Positions 40,566-49,855 of a stretch of DNA of 64,000 bases are shown here, piece by piece (position 1 is the first letter of the stretch; every line of letters starts with the position of its first letter). The stretch is from NCBI GenBank assembly GCA_016745075.1, contig JADGDD010000001.1, positions 435,125-499,124 on the forward strand. Reading direction: 5' to 3'. The position numbers were made by a program, and so were the translations under genes. The notes under the pieces were generated by a model, which ran no database searches, was not told where the DNA came from, and was given only the letters and a program-made list of their open reading frames with translations. The stretch is from Planctomycetota bacterium. GTDB lineage: Bacteria; Planctomycetota; UBA11346.

Positions 40566-41480
40566 TTAATTCTTGAGTGTGTGTTCCCAGAATGGTTGAA
40601 AAGCAACCCATTGAGTTGGAGCCGCTTCAATAAATCTACCATACATAGAGCCGAGTTCACCAGAAATGCGCATGACTTGTTCATTCTTATTTTGTGTTGA
40701 GTTGGCAACAATAGGTTTTCCAACTATCAACATATACTTTTGAAAAGAACGTCGAGCGAGTAAGACGGGGATGATTGGTGCTTGGGTCTGTACAGCTAGG
40801 CTGGCCGGTCCAACAGGTAATGTTGTATAGCCGCGCGATACAGCGGCACGTATGCCGTGGCTTCCGTAGAGCCTGTCTCCAGCGATGCCAACAGCACGTC
40901 CTTGTCGAAGTGAGCGCAGGGTTGCAAGTGGTGCTTTGCCAAGGGCGATGCTTTCCCCTTGTACTGCTTTACGTTGTTGAGCAAATAGATTATTTATATA
41001 TTCGTCTTTATGGTCTAAGGTAATTATTTGCAAGTTTTCAATCCAGTTAAGGAAATGTAGATAGGCTGTTACCAATTCCCAGTTGGTGTGAATGGTCGTG
41101 GTGATTACAGGGCCAGAAAGGGGGGCATTTTTAAATACTTGATACGGATCAATAATGTCTAGTTTTTCTGGTTTAATTGCTTCTACAGCATTTATACCAG
41201 AAATGTTTGAATGATCAAAAATTGTGATGAAGAAATTAATATAGTTTTTTCGTACGGTTCGATCAAGGGCATCGTTCTTCTGTGACGGAAGGATAACAGC
41301 TAAATTATTACGCAGATGTCTGCGTGTTTGTTCAGTCAGTATCCACGAGAGAGTGCCAATGAAATATGCTACTGTATACGTACATTGTTTTGGGAGCATC
41401 TGTGAAAAGAAAAAGAGTAGCCAATAAGTGAAACGGATAACAGTGGGTTTTCGTTGTGCTGGGTTGGTGGTATGCCTCAC
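40566..41480 (-). CDS. Lipid A biosynthesis acyltransferase-like protein (LpxL/HtrB family)
   Basis: A 304-residue protein with an N-terminal membrane segment (about 15-50) and the LpxL/HtrB pattern: RRHLRNNLAVILP near 55, ITTTIHTNWELVTAYLHF (the H-x4-E catalytic dyad near 130), GKAPLATLRSLRQGRAVGIAGD near 180 and APIIPVLLARRSFQKYML. The enzymes transfer secondary acyl chains to lipid A at the inner membrane. This would imply an LPS outer membrane, in agreement with the RND pump. It overlaps recJ by 4 bases. The acyl donor and acceptor cannot be deduced. The 247-base gap towards pilC (40319-40565) holds only the terminator. Confidence 0.85.
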   Translation of the reverse strand: MRHTTNPAQRKPTVIRFTYWLLFFFSQMLPKQCTYTVAYFIGTLSWILTEQTRRHLRNNLAVILPSQKNDALDRTVRKNYINFFITIFDHSNISGINAVEAIKPEKLDIIDPYQVFKNAPLSGPVITTTIHTNWELVTAYLHFLNWIENLQIITLDHKDEYINNLFAQQRKAVQGESIALGKAPLATLRSLRQGRAVGIAGDRLYGSHGIRAAVSRGYTTLPVGPASLAVQTQAPIIPVLLARRSFQKYMLIVGKPIVANSTQNKNEQVMRISGELGSMYGRFIEAAPTQWVAFQPFWEHTLKN

Positions 41481-43219
41481 ATGCTTTTCCCATCAACAAA
41501 CAAGAGGCGAGGCTTTGCCTGACCTTGCCAGACGTTTATTTCTGGGCTTAAAAGCATATCAAAGGCATTGCCATTTTGACAGAGTGCGTGCATCTGTTCT
41601 TTGCAATTCCAAGCCAGCCATTCTTGCATGCCGCCATTGCCATTGGTAATGGCACCTCGCAAATGATTTGCTGCTTTACCAAAAGAGCGGGGGGTTGTGA
41701 CAAATTTACTATTTTTAATGCGGATAACTGGTTGTGGATTTAACGCACCAAAGGGCGCGAGTCGTTGAAATTGCTCAAAAAAGGAGGCATCAACATCAGC
41801 AATATCTACCATGCAGTCGTAGTCGGTGGCTGCTTTAGGAAGGCCACCTGGATATTCATTAACAATGAAAGCTTCGAATGTTTGTGCAAATGCGGTTGCT
41901 TTGTCTGCATCTAAAGTAATACCTGCTGCCATTGCGTGGCCACCACCGCTGGTTATGTGTTCACGGCAGCCATCAATGGCGTGGCCCAAATGCACTCCAG
42001 GAATGGTGCGTAGGCTCCCTTTGCCAACACCATCAACAATGCCGATAACTGCTGCTGGTTTTTTGTACCTGTCCACGAGTCTACTTGCAACAATGCCAAC
42101 AATGCCTTGGTGCCAATTATCGCCATAAAACACGAGTGAATTTCGTTTGAGATAACTTGGATTTGACTCAATCTCTGAGAAAATTTCTTCGCAGAGATCT
42201 GATGTAAGCCGTCTTCGTTCGTCATTTTCTTCGCAAATGGCATCAAGTATAGTCTCTGCACTGCTGCTGTCTTGAGCACAGAGCAATTCAACATTGCGCA
42301 TGGCGGAGCTAAGCCGTCCTGAAGCATTGAGGAGGGGGCCCAGTTTCCAGCCAATATCATTGGCTTGAATAGGGGTTCCAAGTAAGCGGGTGCGTTCCAG
42401 CATGGCTCGCAAGCCTGGATTGCTGGTGCGTTCAAGGGCAAGGAGTCCGTGATGGACGAGTATTCTATTTTCTTTATCTAGCGGAGCACAGTCTGCGACG
42501 GTGCCAACGGCAACTAGGGCAAGACTTTCCATTAAGAACGAACGGAGCCTGTCTGTTACCTTTTCTGAGCCAGAAAGTTTTTTTGCCGTAGCCCAACAGA
42601 GTTTCCAAGCAACGCCAACGCCAGCTAGGCCTTTATCTGGATAAGTACATTCAGGATGATTTGGATTGCAGATAGCAAAACAGTTTGGTAATTCTTTTTG
42701 CGGAAGGTGATGGTCGGTGATAATAACATCACAGTTGGCTTCCTGTTCAATACGTTGAGCCCATCCACCATCTGCAATACCGCAATCAACAGTAATCAGT
42801 AGGTGTGCTTGATGTTCTTTGGCGGCATCACGGCTAGATTCAGATAATCCATACCCTTCAATACGTCTGCGTGGAATCCAAGCGATAGCATCATGGGAAC
42901 AAGCTTGGCAAAATTGTTTGAGCAGTGTTGTAGAGGTTGACCCATCCACATCATAATCACCATGAATAAGGATATTTTCCTGTTTGTTAATGGCATCAGC
43001 AAAACGTTGTGCAGCCTTTTCCATATCACGTAATTGTTCAGGTGGTGTGAGGTTTTTTAGCTGTTTGCTGAGATAATCATAGGCGTGTTCTGCACTTTCT
43101 ACGCCTCTAATTGCTAAGAGGCGTGCAATTAGAGGGCAGACTTCCATGTCGTGCTCTAATTCAGCTACAATATCATCGGGCGCAACCCGTTCTCTCCATA
43201 GCCGTTGTGCATGTAACAT
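41477..43219 (-). CDS. recJ: Single-stranded-DNA-specific exonuclease RecJ
   Basis: A 580-residue DHH exonuclease that degrades single-stranded DNA 5' to 3' in recombination and mismatch repair. Motifs: ILIHGDYDVDGSTSTTLLKQF near 82 (DxDG), LLITVDCGIADG, CDVIITDHHLPQKELPN near 175 (DHH) and the DHHA1 box HITSGGGHAMAAGITLD near 420. The C-terminal OB domain (about 490-580) ends AKPRLLFVDGKSM. Length is normal. It is divergent from clpP across 162 bases and precedes the acyltransferase by a 4-base overlap. Confidence 0.95.
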   Translation of the reverse strand: MLHAQRLWRERVAPDDIVAELEHDMEVCPLIARLLAIRGVESAEHAYDYLSKQLKNLTPPEQLRDMEKAAQRFADAINKQENILIHGDYDVDGSTSTTLLKQFCQACSHDAIAWIPRRRIEGYGLSESSRDAAKEHQAHLLITVDCGIADGGWAQRIEQEANCDVIITDHHLPQKELPNCFAICNPNHPECTYPDKGLAGVGVAWKLCWATAKKLSGSEKVTDRLRSFLMESLALVAVGTVADCAPLDKENRILVHHGLLALERTSNPGLRAMLERTRLLGTPIQANDIGWKLGPLLNASGRLSSAMRNVELLCAQDSSSAETILDAICEENDERRRLTSDLCEEIFSEIESNPSYLKRNSLVFYGDNWHQGIVGIVASRLVDRYKKPAAVIGIVDGVGKGSLRTIPGVHLGHAIDGCREHITSGGGHAMAAGITLDADKATAFAQTFEAFIVNEYPGGLPKAATDYDCMVDIADVDASFFEQFQRLAPFGALNPQPVIRIKNSKFVTTPRSFGKAANHLRGAITNGNGGMQEWLAWNCKEQMHALCQNGNAFDMLLSPEINVWQGQAKPRLLFVDGKSM

Positions 43220-43299
43220 AGATCCCAGCCTATAGCATTTAGGTGATGATCCATGTGAATAAAAGACTGTCTATTTTTTAGTGTCGGTGGCGATAAGTG

Positions 43300-43305
43300 T
43301 ATGAT
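43300..43305 (+). promoter_or_regulatory. Putative -10 box of clpP
   Basis: TATGAT lies 77 bases before the clpP start, in the divergent recJ/clpP gap, with only a weak TTTAGT at the -35 position (43277-43282). A GCCATCA/TGATGGC inverted repeat stands in the leader near 43341-43355. Confidence 0.35.
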
Positions 43306-43381
43306 CTTGGCGCGTCGTGCGCTCTTGCATCTGTCGGGTGGCCATCAATGATGGCAGCCTATCTATAAGGAAGTTATTATT

Positions 43382-43954
43382 ATGAGCTGTGCCCCAGAAA
43401 TCATCATCGAGAATGCCAAAGAGACAAAAGCATTTAGCCTTGAAGCAGGTCTTTTACAGAAGCGGATTGTTTATATTGGAACAGAGATAAGCAATACAAG
43501 TTCAAATGCAGCAGTACAGCAGTTATTGTACCTAGAACTTGAAGACCCACAGGCACCAATAACGCTCTATATCAATACACCAGGTGGCAGCATTGTGGAT
43601 GGCATGGCTATTTACGATACGATTCAGCGTGTTTCATGTCCGGTGCATGCAGTTGTTGCAGGTATGGCCGCAAGTATGGGGTCTATTCTTTTGTGTGGCT
43701 GTGAAAAAGGCGAGCGCGCTATTCTCCCGCATGGTGAAGTGCTTTTGCATCAGCCGCTTGGTGGTGCACGTGGTCCAGCAACCGATATCCAAATCAGCGC
43801 TCAACGTATCTTGAAAATGAAGAAAATGTTGTTGCAAATTCTTGCAGACAATTGTGGTCAGCCATTTGAAAAACTGGAAAAAGATTGTGATCGTGATTAC
43901 TGGTTGGATGCGGAAGAAGCCTTGGCTTACGGTATCGTCGATAAAATTCTTTAG
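43382..43954 (+). CDS. clpP: ATP-dependent Clp protease proteolytic subunit
   Basis: A 190-residue serine protease subunit. The catalytic triad is present: Ser in GMAASMGSILLCG near 98, His in LPHGEVLLHQPLGG near 123 and Asp in DCDRDYWLDAEEALAYG near 172. The block DPQAPITLYINTPGGSIVDGMAIYDTI is typical. The N-terminus (MSCAPEIIIENAKE) is unusual compared with the common ClpP start but the active site is intact. Forms tetradecamers with ClpX/ClpA, neither of which is in the window. AAGGAAG precedes the ATG. It lies just before the Sua5/TsaC gene on the same strand. Confidence 0.94.
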   Translation: MSCAPEIIIENAKETKAFSLEAGLLQKRIVYIGTEISNTSSNAAVQQLLYLELEDPQAPITLYINTPGGSIVDGMAIYDTIQRVSCPVHAVVAGMAASMGSILLCGCEKGERAILPHGEVLLHQPLGGARGPATDIQISAQRILKMKKMLLQILADNCGQPFEKLEKDCDRDYWLDAEEALAYGIVDKIL

Positions 43955-43979
43955 TTTGCGCGCACAAAAGTAGTTAGTT

Positions 43980-44933
43980 ATGAATGTCTCAGTAGCGGTG
44001 CAGGCTCTTACGGACGGTCTACTAGTGGGGATGCCTACGGAGACGGTGTACGGGCTTGCAGGAAATGCTTTGAATGAACACGCCCTTGCTGCTATTTTTT
44101 CAGCAAAACAGCGCCCACATTTTGATCCACTTATTGTCCACGTTGCATCGATAGAACAGGCGGAGTCCTGCGGTGAAGTAACTGACCGTGTGCGTTTGTT
44201 AATGGAACATTTTTGGCCAGGTCCGCTTACCTTTGTTGTCCAAAGACGTTCATGTATACCAGATCTTGTGACCAGTGGAATGGAAACGGTCGCTCTCCGG
44301 TGTCCAGATCATCCTGTTGCGCTTGCTCTTATTCAAGAGTCTGGTTTGCCGTTGGCCGCGCCAAGTGCGAATACCTTTGGTCGTATAAGTCCAACCACTG
44401 CCGCACATGTGCATGAACAATTGGGAGATGCCGTGGCTTGTGTAGTGGATGGTGGTCCCTGCCGTGTTGGTGTTGAAAGTACAGTGCTTGCATGTTACGG
44501 CAAAGAGTTTTCTATTTTGCGGAGTGGAGCGGTTACAGCGGAGCAGATTATTGACGTATGTGGAGAACAGGTTCGCATTGGCAATCATGATGCGCATTTA
44601 CCGCCAGAAGCGCCTGGAATGTTGGACAGTCATTATGCGCCTAGGATGCCGCTACGCTTGCGAAATGGAGCATGGCCGTGTGACGTACATTGTGGCCTGC
44701 TTTCTTTCGATGGTGTTGATATTCCAGAACGTTACCATGGGTCGGAACAGCCAATAGAAATATTGAGTGCTACTGGTAATTTGCAGGAAGCGGCGGCGCA
44801 TTTATTTGCAGCTCTACGTCGTTTAGAGGCTTGTGAAGTGACAAATATTGTTGCTGACTTAGTTCCCAATAATGGGATTGGCATTGCTATAAACGACCGT
44901 ATCCAAAAAGCTGCGGGCCCTCGATTGCCCTAA
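43980..44933 (+). CDS. L-threonylcarbamoyladenylate synthase (Sua5/TsaC family)
   Basis: A 317-residue enzyme that makes the activated intermediate for t6A modification of ANN-decoding tRNAs. The YrdC domain has GMPTETVYGLAGNALNE near 18, IFSAKQRPHFDPLIVHV near 39 and APSANTFGRISPTTAAHV near 133. The length and the C-terminal block PGMLDSHYAPRMPLRL near 210 show the two-domain Sua5 type, not the single-domain TsaC. It follows clpP by 25 bases and is probably co-transcribed. No other t6A gene is near. Confidence 0.93.
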   Translation: MNVSVAVQALTDGLLVGMPTETVYGLAGNALNEHALAAIFSAKQRPHFDPLIVHVASIEQAESCGEVTDRVRLLMEHFWPGPLTFVVQRRSCIPDLVTSGMETVALRCPDHPVALALIQESGLPLAAPSANTFGRISPTTAAHVHEQLGDAVACVVDGGPCRVGVESTVLACYGKEFSILRSGAVTAEQIIDVCGEQVRIGNHDAHLPPEAPGMLDSHYAPRMPLRLRNGAWPCDVHCGLLSFDGVDIPERYHGSEQPIEILSATGNLQEAAAHLFAALRRLEACEVTNIVADLVPNNGIGIAINDRIQKAAGPRLP

Positions 44934-44996
44934 AGAATTTCTCCAGTTTTTTTCTAGAGTTATCTTTTCTGTGGCGCAGTGTTTGAGGTCTGTATT

Positions 44997-45299
44997 TTAA
45001 TTGTATTGAGCGTTCGCTACAATGATGTAGCCACCAAGGAGGTCGGCAATTTCTTCTAGGCGATAGACGTGTTCGCCAGGAGCTTGGACGTAGGCGTAGA
45101 CATAATAGCCGTCTGAGCTTTCAGAGAGATCAATTTTGATAAGGGTTTCTTGATCGGTATAACGAAAAGTGTAAGTCCCTGCTTTTGTGAGACCGCTTTG
45201 AAGAAACGTTTCTTCAAAGTAGGAGAGCTCCTCAGCGAAGTCGAGGGCTTCGTCGGGGTCGACAGAGATAACAAACTTACGAACAGATGAAGTAGCCAT
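44997..45299 (-). CDS. Small hypothetical protein
   Basis: A 100-residue protein starting MATSSVRKFVISVDPDEALDFAEELSYFEE (start at 45299; a GTG/ATG start at 45305 is two residues longer). It is acidic and likely an alpha/beta fold, with strands such as GTYTFRYTDQETLIKIDLSES and GYYVYAYVQAPGEHVYRLEEIADLL. No family recognised and no membrane segment. It stands alone on the minus strand, converging on the Sua5 gene. Composition and coding pattern favour a real gene. Confidence 0.6.
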   Translation of the reverse strand: MATSSVRKFVISVDPDEALDFAEELSYFEETFLQSGLTKAGTYTFRYTDQETLIKIDLSESSDGYYVYAYVQAPGEHVYRLEEIADLLGGYIIVANAQYN

Positions 45300-45373
45300 G
45301 TCCACATGCTACTCTCAAGAAAGCAAATGCAATTCCTATTTGTGAAGTACGAGTCTTTCGATACTGTTTTGTG

Positions 45374-45799
45374 TCAGCGACGACGAAGTGCTAGTGGTTT
45401 ATTGAGGACTTCGTTCAGAATAATAGCTTGTTTAAGGCTTTGTTTGTTGTGGAGTAGTGTGTGAAGCGATGCTGTGTGCCGTACAGTTATAGACTTATCT
45501 ATCTGTTTATGTTTTTCTTTTTTGTTTTGAACGGTGCGTTTTTCATCGCGTTCTTTTGCGCGCAAGGATTTTTGTGCAGCTATTTTTTTTTGTTTTTCTT
45601 CTAATTTATCGTGTAGAGATTTATACTGTGGTTCTTCTTGCTCGTTTGTTTGCCTAGTAGGAGCCTGTTGCTGTGTTTGCACGCGAGTGTGTTCTGATGG
45701 TGCTGAACGTGCGGCAGGGCGGCGTTGTGGTTGCGGTTTGCCTTGTGCTTCTTCAACAGCTTCTTCGAGTGCTTTTTGAATGTCGTCAAATAATCCCAC
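45374..45799 (-). CDS. Charged hypothetical protein with C-terminal conserved helix
   Basis: A 141-residue protein. Residues 1-20 form an amphipathic helix (MGLFDDIQKALEEAVEEAQG), the middle (about 25-105) is Gln/Lys/Arg-rich and probably disordered, and the last 30 residues (SLKQAIILNEVLNKPLALRRR) form a hydrophobic-basic helix. Similar C-terminal segments occur in small proteins of planctomycetes and relatives, from memory; the role is unknown. Downstream of it, 110 bases separate it from floA, with no other gene. Confidence 0.6.
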   Translation of the reverse strand: MGLFDDIQKALEEAVEEAQGKPQPQRRPAARSAPSEHTRVQTQQQAPTRQTNEQEEPQYKSLHDKLEEKQKKIAAQKSLRAKERDEKRTVQNKKEKHKQIDKSITVRHTASLHTLLHNKQSLKQAIILNEVLNKPLALRRR

Positions 45800-45909
45800 G
45801 GTATTATTTCCTATCGTAGTTGTCGTTTGGTATCCACAGGCTTCGTGTAGCGTTTTTTTATAATTTACGAAACCTGTGGATAAAACTTTTTGCTGTTATG
45901 TATTTGCTT

Positions 45910-46905
45910 TTATTCGTTGGTGTTGTCTTCTGGTTTGGCAATTTCTTCGCGCATGCTGGTATCTGCTATAACATTTTTCATGTTGTAGTAATCCATGATA
46001 CCAAGGTTACCACTGCGGAAGGCATCGGAAATGGCTTTTGGTACTTCAGCTTCAGCAAGCACAACAAGGGCGCGGTTTTCTTGAACACGAGCAGTCATTT
46101 CTTGCTCTTGTGCAACCGCCATTGCACGGCGTTTCTCAGCTTCAGCCTGTGCGACTTGTTTGTCTGATTCAGCTTGGTCTGCACGCAGGCGAGCACCAAT
46201 ATTTTGACCAACATCAATATCGGCAATATCAATAGAGAGAATTTCAAAAGCTGTGCCAGAGTCGAGGCCGCGTTCTAGAACGCCTTTAGAAATATTATCA
46301 GGGTTTTCGAGGACGCGCATATGGGACTCTGCACTACCAATAGTTGTTACAATACCTTCACCGACACGAGCAACGATAGTCTCTTCGGTAGCACCACCAA
46401 TAAGGCGGTCAATGTTGGTGCGAACAGTTACACGGGCTTTAACTCGTAGCTGGATACCATCGCCAGCGATAGCATCAATACTATTTTTAGTTTGGGCTGA
46501 TGAGGGTACATCAATGACTTTTGGATGTACAGAGGTGTTAACAGCTTCGCGTACATCACGGCCAGCAAGGTCGATGGCACAGGCACGGTCAAAGTCGAGA
46601 GCTATATTTGCTTTGTGAGCAGAAATAAGTGCGGTGACTACACGACCTACACGACCACCAGCAAGGAAATGGGCTTCCAATAGATCAGCGCTTAAATCAA
46701 TGCCTGCTTTTTTCAAGGTAATACGAGAGTTTACGATAGCTGCAGGGTTAACTTTTCGCAGACGCATCAAAAAGATTTGTAAGAGGCCAACGGGCGCGTT
46801 GGAGAGCGAGGCTTGAAGGAACAGTTTAAAGCCAGATCCAACAACCCATACGGCTGCAATGATGATAACGGCAATAATACCGCCAATAATAACTTGTGGT
46901 GACAT
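45910..46905 (-). CDS. floA: Flotillin-like protein FloA (UPF0365)
   Basis: A 331-residue protein with an N-terminal membrane anchor (about 5-27, [21 protein letters not shown]), then the SPFH-like domain: [71 protein letters not shown] near 160 and [29 protein letters not shown] in a coiled coil near 240. FloA marks membrane microdomains in bacteria and works with NfeD. It lies 50 bases after the short NfeD gene, the standard arrangement. Confidence 0.93.
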   Translation of the reverse strand: MSPQVIIGGIIAVIIIAAVWVVGSGFKLFLQASLSNAPVGLLQIFLMRLRKVNPAAIVNSRITLKKAGIDLSADLLEAHFLAGGRVGRVVTALISAHKANIALDFDRACAIDLAGRDVREAVNTSVHPKVIDVPSSAQTKNSIDAIAGDGIQLRVKARVTVRTNIDRLIGGATEETIVARVGEGIVTTIGSAESHMRVLENPDNISKGVLERGLDSGTAFEILSIDIADIDVGQNIGARLRADQAESDKQVAQAEAEKRRAMAVAQEQEMTARVQENRALVVLAEAEVPKAISDAFRSGNLGIMDYYNMKNVIADTSMREEIAKPEDNTNE

Positions 46906-46955
46906 ATGAGAACTCCTAAAAAGAGGGGGTGGGGTTAAAAGTGAATAAAAAGAGG

Positions 46956-47498
46956 TTAGTCTGTTTGAGTAATAACAAAAATAGTAGGGCCGTCAATCCG
47001 TTCAATTTGTACGGCGGTACCAGCAACGGCGCTACCGCCAATGATGGAAACATCGCATTCTTTTTCTGCAATAAGAGCGCGGCCAGTGGGGTAGGCATCT
47101 GTAACCATTTCCCCGAGAGCACCAACCACGATATGCTCAAAGCCAGGGCTATTTGCATAACCAGCTTGCATGTCGATTTCTGATTGAACCACAAGAGAAC
47201 TACTTTGTATCCGGTCAAATGACCAACGGAACAAGATCATGCCAATAAACGGGGCACAGCCAACAAAAACCCAACCGACCAACGGAGAAACAGCAAAGGC
47301 ATAGGTGCATGAAAAATAGAGGGCCGTTAAGGAAGCAAGGCCAAGTAAGCCAAGAGAGACGATAAATAATTCTGCCACAAAAAGACCAGCAGAAAGAATA
47401 AGTAAAGCTACAGCAAGCCCAAGGCTTCCCCAATCAATATGTGCTGTTTCTACAGCAGCAGGGGCTGCGGTTTCGGCGAGCAGGTTAAGCAGGGACAT
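46956..47498 (-). CDS. NfeD-like membrane protein, short form
   Basis: A 180-residue protein with two to three membrane helices (about 22-100, including [37 protein letters not shown]) and a C-terminal OB-like NfeD domain ([47 protein letters not shown]). The start at 47498 (MSLLNLLAE) is used, with AGGAGAAACC upstream; the longer frame to 47576 overlaps the neighbour by more. It overlaps the long NfeD gene by 14 bases. NfeD proteins partner with flotillins. Confidence 0.85.
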   Translation of the reverse strand: MSLLNLLAETAAPAAVETAHIDWGSLGLAVALLILSAGLFVAELFIVSLGLLGLASLTALYFSCTYAFAVSPLVGWVFVGCAPFIGMILFRWSFDRIQSSSLVVQSEIDMQAGYANSPGFEHIVVGALGEMVTDAYPTGRALIAEKECDVSIIGGSAVAGTAVQIERIDGPTIFVITQTD

Positions 47499-49071
47499 TG
47501 GTTTCTCCTGTACTTTCTTCTTCCGGTTCTTTTTCAGCGGAAGTATCAGCTTTCTTTTTGACGATAAGTTCGCCAAAGCGGACTTCTGTAATAAGGACAG
47601 CGGTGCCTTCGTCTATATGAACAGGTGGCCTGCTTGTGGCTGAGTAAGGTCTACCGTCTACCAGAACAGTGCCATTGGGGTTCATATCACAATGGGCAAT
47701 ACCGCTTGAGCCAACCAGTTCGGTATGACTGTGTTCACCGATATTGGAACCAACATGACCACTGATTTCTGCCGTGACTATAGAGCTGCGTACAAAGGGA
47801 ACGGTGTCAATAAAACGAATAAATAAATAGGAGCCAGCAATAATAATACTGAAGGAAATGATGACATTCCAAAATGCTGAACTGAGGTCTACGGAAAATT
47901 GTGGATGACCAAAATCAAACTGGGTGGCATTTCCCATAAAAGATAAGAGCAGCCCAACAAGAACCATAATGAATCCACCTGCAAGTAAGATGCCACCACC
48001 AATCATAGTGAGAATATCTATGAATATGAAGGTAATGCCTAGTACAATAATAATAATTTCCATATATCCGGCCATATCCATATAATACTGACAGACGAGA
48101 TAAGCAGTACCACAAATACCACCAAGGATAGCAAAAACACCAACACCAGGTGTTTTCATTTCAAAGACAATAAACATAAGAGCAAGGCCAGCTAGCAGGG
48201 GGGCAAAACCGCCTAATTCCCATGCAAGGTTTTCGTTTTCATTTTTTTCAAGGTTTACGATCATATCTTCGGTGACACCAACCTTTTCATACACATCAGC
48301 AAGGCTATCGACCATCGCGGTAGCCATACCGTATTGTACAGCGTCATGACTGGTGAGTGTAATCAGGTAGCCTTCTTGCCATTCTGTTTTAACAACTTGA
48401 GTAGGGTCCTCTTTGTCAATGTAGGGGTGGTCTGCGATAAAGAGATCAAGCTTTGTGCTGAGAACATAGGTCCAACTATCTGGATTGTCTCGTTCAATGC
48501 GAACTTGATAAATATCTTGGCGTAGATCTGTCATCTTTTGAATCAATGCTTCATTCCAACCGTTTGTTTGTGCGAGCTTTTTCAGGTTATTGCGGACAAA
48601 TGTTTCTATTTTTTCCGGTGCGTATTCAATGCCGCCGTCTTTTTGAAAAATAACCCCAATATCACCAATGATGGCATTGCGGGTTACATAGACTTCTTGG
48701 TGACTGTAAGCAATCATTGCTCCAGCGGAAATGGCTTCGCCATTGGTGAAAGCAATTGTCCGAACACCTTCTAGGCTTAATAACTCTTGGCTAATGTCCC
48801 AAGCGGAGGAAACAGCACCGCCAAAAGAAGAGATTTCTGTGATAAGAATATCAACATCTTGTTTTTTGATTTCATCAATGACTCGTTTAACGTAGCGGAA
48901 TTGCAAATCATTAATTTCATCATCAATATGGATGTAGGCCACTTTATGTGTGTTTTGTTGTCCATTGTTCGTTGATAAGTTGTCAGCTGATGTACTTTTT
49001 GATTGAAGTGTTTCTTGGCTCCAAGCGAAGGTACTTAAGAGACACAGGAGAAAGGTGGATATAAACGGCAT
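47485..49071 (-). CDS. NfeD long form with ClpP/SppA-class protease domain
   Basis: A 528-residue protein with a signal peptide (about 1-19), then a ClpP-class domain (about 45-250) with VDILITEISSFGGAVSSAWDIS, the nucleophile region GEAISAGAMIAYSHQEVYVTRNAIIGDIGVIFQ (Ser near 115) and a Lys-rich helix after it. Four to five membrane helices follow (about 290-430) and an OB/NfeD domain at the C-terminus (SGHVGSNIGEHSHTELVGSSGIAHCDMNPNGTVLVDGRPYSATS). Such proteases cut membrane proteins. It overlaps the short NfeD gene; the preceding coiled-coil gene ends where it starts (1-base overlap). Confidence 0.9.
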   Translation of the reverse strand: MPFISTFLLCLLSTFAWSQETLQSKSTSADNLSTNNGQQNTHKVAYIHIDDEINDLQFRYVKRVIDEIKKQDVDILITEISSFGGAVSSAWDISQELLSLEGVRTIAFTNGEAISAGAMIAYSHQEVYVTRNAIIGDIGVIFQKDGGIEYAPEKIETFVRNNLKKLAQTNGWNEALIQKMTDLRQDIYQVRIERDNPDSWTYVLSTKLDLFIADHPYIDKEDPTQVVKTEWQEGYLITLTSHDAVQYGMATAMVDSLADVYEKVGVTEDMIVNLEKNENENLAWELGGFAPLLAGLALMFIVFEMKTPGVGVFAILGGICGTAYLVCQYYMDMAGYMEIIIIVLGITFIFIDILTMIGGGILLAGGFIMVLVGLLLSFMGNATQFDFGHPQFSVDLSSAFWNVIISFSIIIAGSYLFIRFIDTVPFVRSSIVTAEISGHVGSNIGEHSHTELVGSSGIAHCDMNPNGTVLVDGRPYSATSRPPVHIDEGTAVLITEVRFGELIVKKKADTSAEKEPEEESTGETNVPA

Positions 49072-49769
49072 TAGCCAGCTCCAGGGAGATCGTGGTGTAA
49101 GTAGTTCTGTTGTTCATCTGAGCCGCCTTCGTGGCTATCTTCATGAATAACGAGGAACTCATGTAAATCAATCGTATGATGGTCAGTTGGCAGGTGTGCT
49201 GCAAGCGAGGAGTTTTCCTCTGCACGTGTGCGTTCAAGTTCTTGCCGCAGTTCGTCTATAACTTGGCCTTGGGCAAAGGCTTTGTCTATTAATTTTTGTA
49301 AGGTTGCTTGGCGGGTGATGGCCTGTTTTTCAATGGTTTCAATAAGCGGTACCTGCGGTTCGTCCAAAGTATCAATTAAGGAATCGATGCGAAGATGTAG
49401 TTGCTGTTCGTTTGAAACGGTTGGGGGAGGAGCTGCCTGCGAAAGGTTTGCCTCCGAGACTTTTTTGTTTAATTGTGTCATTCGTTGCAAGAGTTCTCGC
49501 CGGCCTTCAAAGAGAGACTCCAAAATAGCAGCGATTTCGGTCAGCTGTTCTGTTGGATCATTATCGTTTTCACCTATTGGAAGAAGGCTCAGATTCGGAG
49601 TGAACCCTAAGGTGTGTGCTTGATTTGTTTCGTCGTTTAAGACGCGTTGGTGAAGCCGTCTGGCGGTGTCGCGCACGCGCTGCAGTGCTAAGAGCGAATC
49701 GTCATCCATGATAGCGCGCATTCTGTCGTGTGTTTGCTGAATACCACTCTTTTCGTGTGTCACCAACAT
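49071..49769 (-). CDS. Coiled-coil protein heading the NfeD/FloA operon
   Basis: A 232-residue, mostly helical acidic protein (starts at 49769 or 49799; the first has no strong ribosome binding site). Coiled-coil stretches lie near 60-100 (EQLTEIAAILESLFEGRRELLQRMTQLNKKV) and 130-190, with a Pro-rich hinge between. No family recognised. It shares a 1-base overlap with the long NfeD gene and so is likely translated with it. Being first in the FloA/NfeD operon, it may be an accessory to the microdomain machinery. Confidence 0.6.
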   Translation of the reverse strand: MLVTHEKSGIQQTHDRMRAIMDDDSLLALQRVRDTARRLHQRVLNDETNQAHTLGFTPNLSLLPIGENDNDPTEQLTEIAAILESLFEGRRELLQRMTQLNKKVSEANLSQAAPPPTVSNEQQLHLRIDSLIDTLDEPQVPLIETIEKQAITRQATLQKLIDKAFAQGQVIDELRQELERTRAEENSSLAAHLPTDHHTIDLHEFLVIHEDSHEGGSDEQQNYLHHDLPGAG

Positions 49770-49803
49770 CGTGGCTTGTTTGTGGACTTTTGGAAACAAG
49801 CCC

Positions 49804-49832
49804 TTGGTTCAGTACGGTTTATGAGATACACT
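49804..49832 (+). promoter_or_regulatory. Putative promoter of the kinase-cyclase-pseudokinase run
   Basis: TTGGTT (49804-49809) and TACACT (49827-49832) have a 17-base spacer and lie about 24 bases upstream of the kinase start, with GAGGAAAAAGG as ribosome binding site. Confidence 0.4.
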
Positions 49833-49855
49833 CCTAGTAATGAGGAAAAAGGCAC

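Noticed and set aside
40361-40576. A 71-codon hydrophobic plus-strand frame
   Set aside because: It starts inside the pilC terminator with a TTG, has no ribosome binding site and ends in the acyltransferase gene on the other strand.
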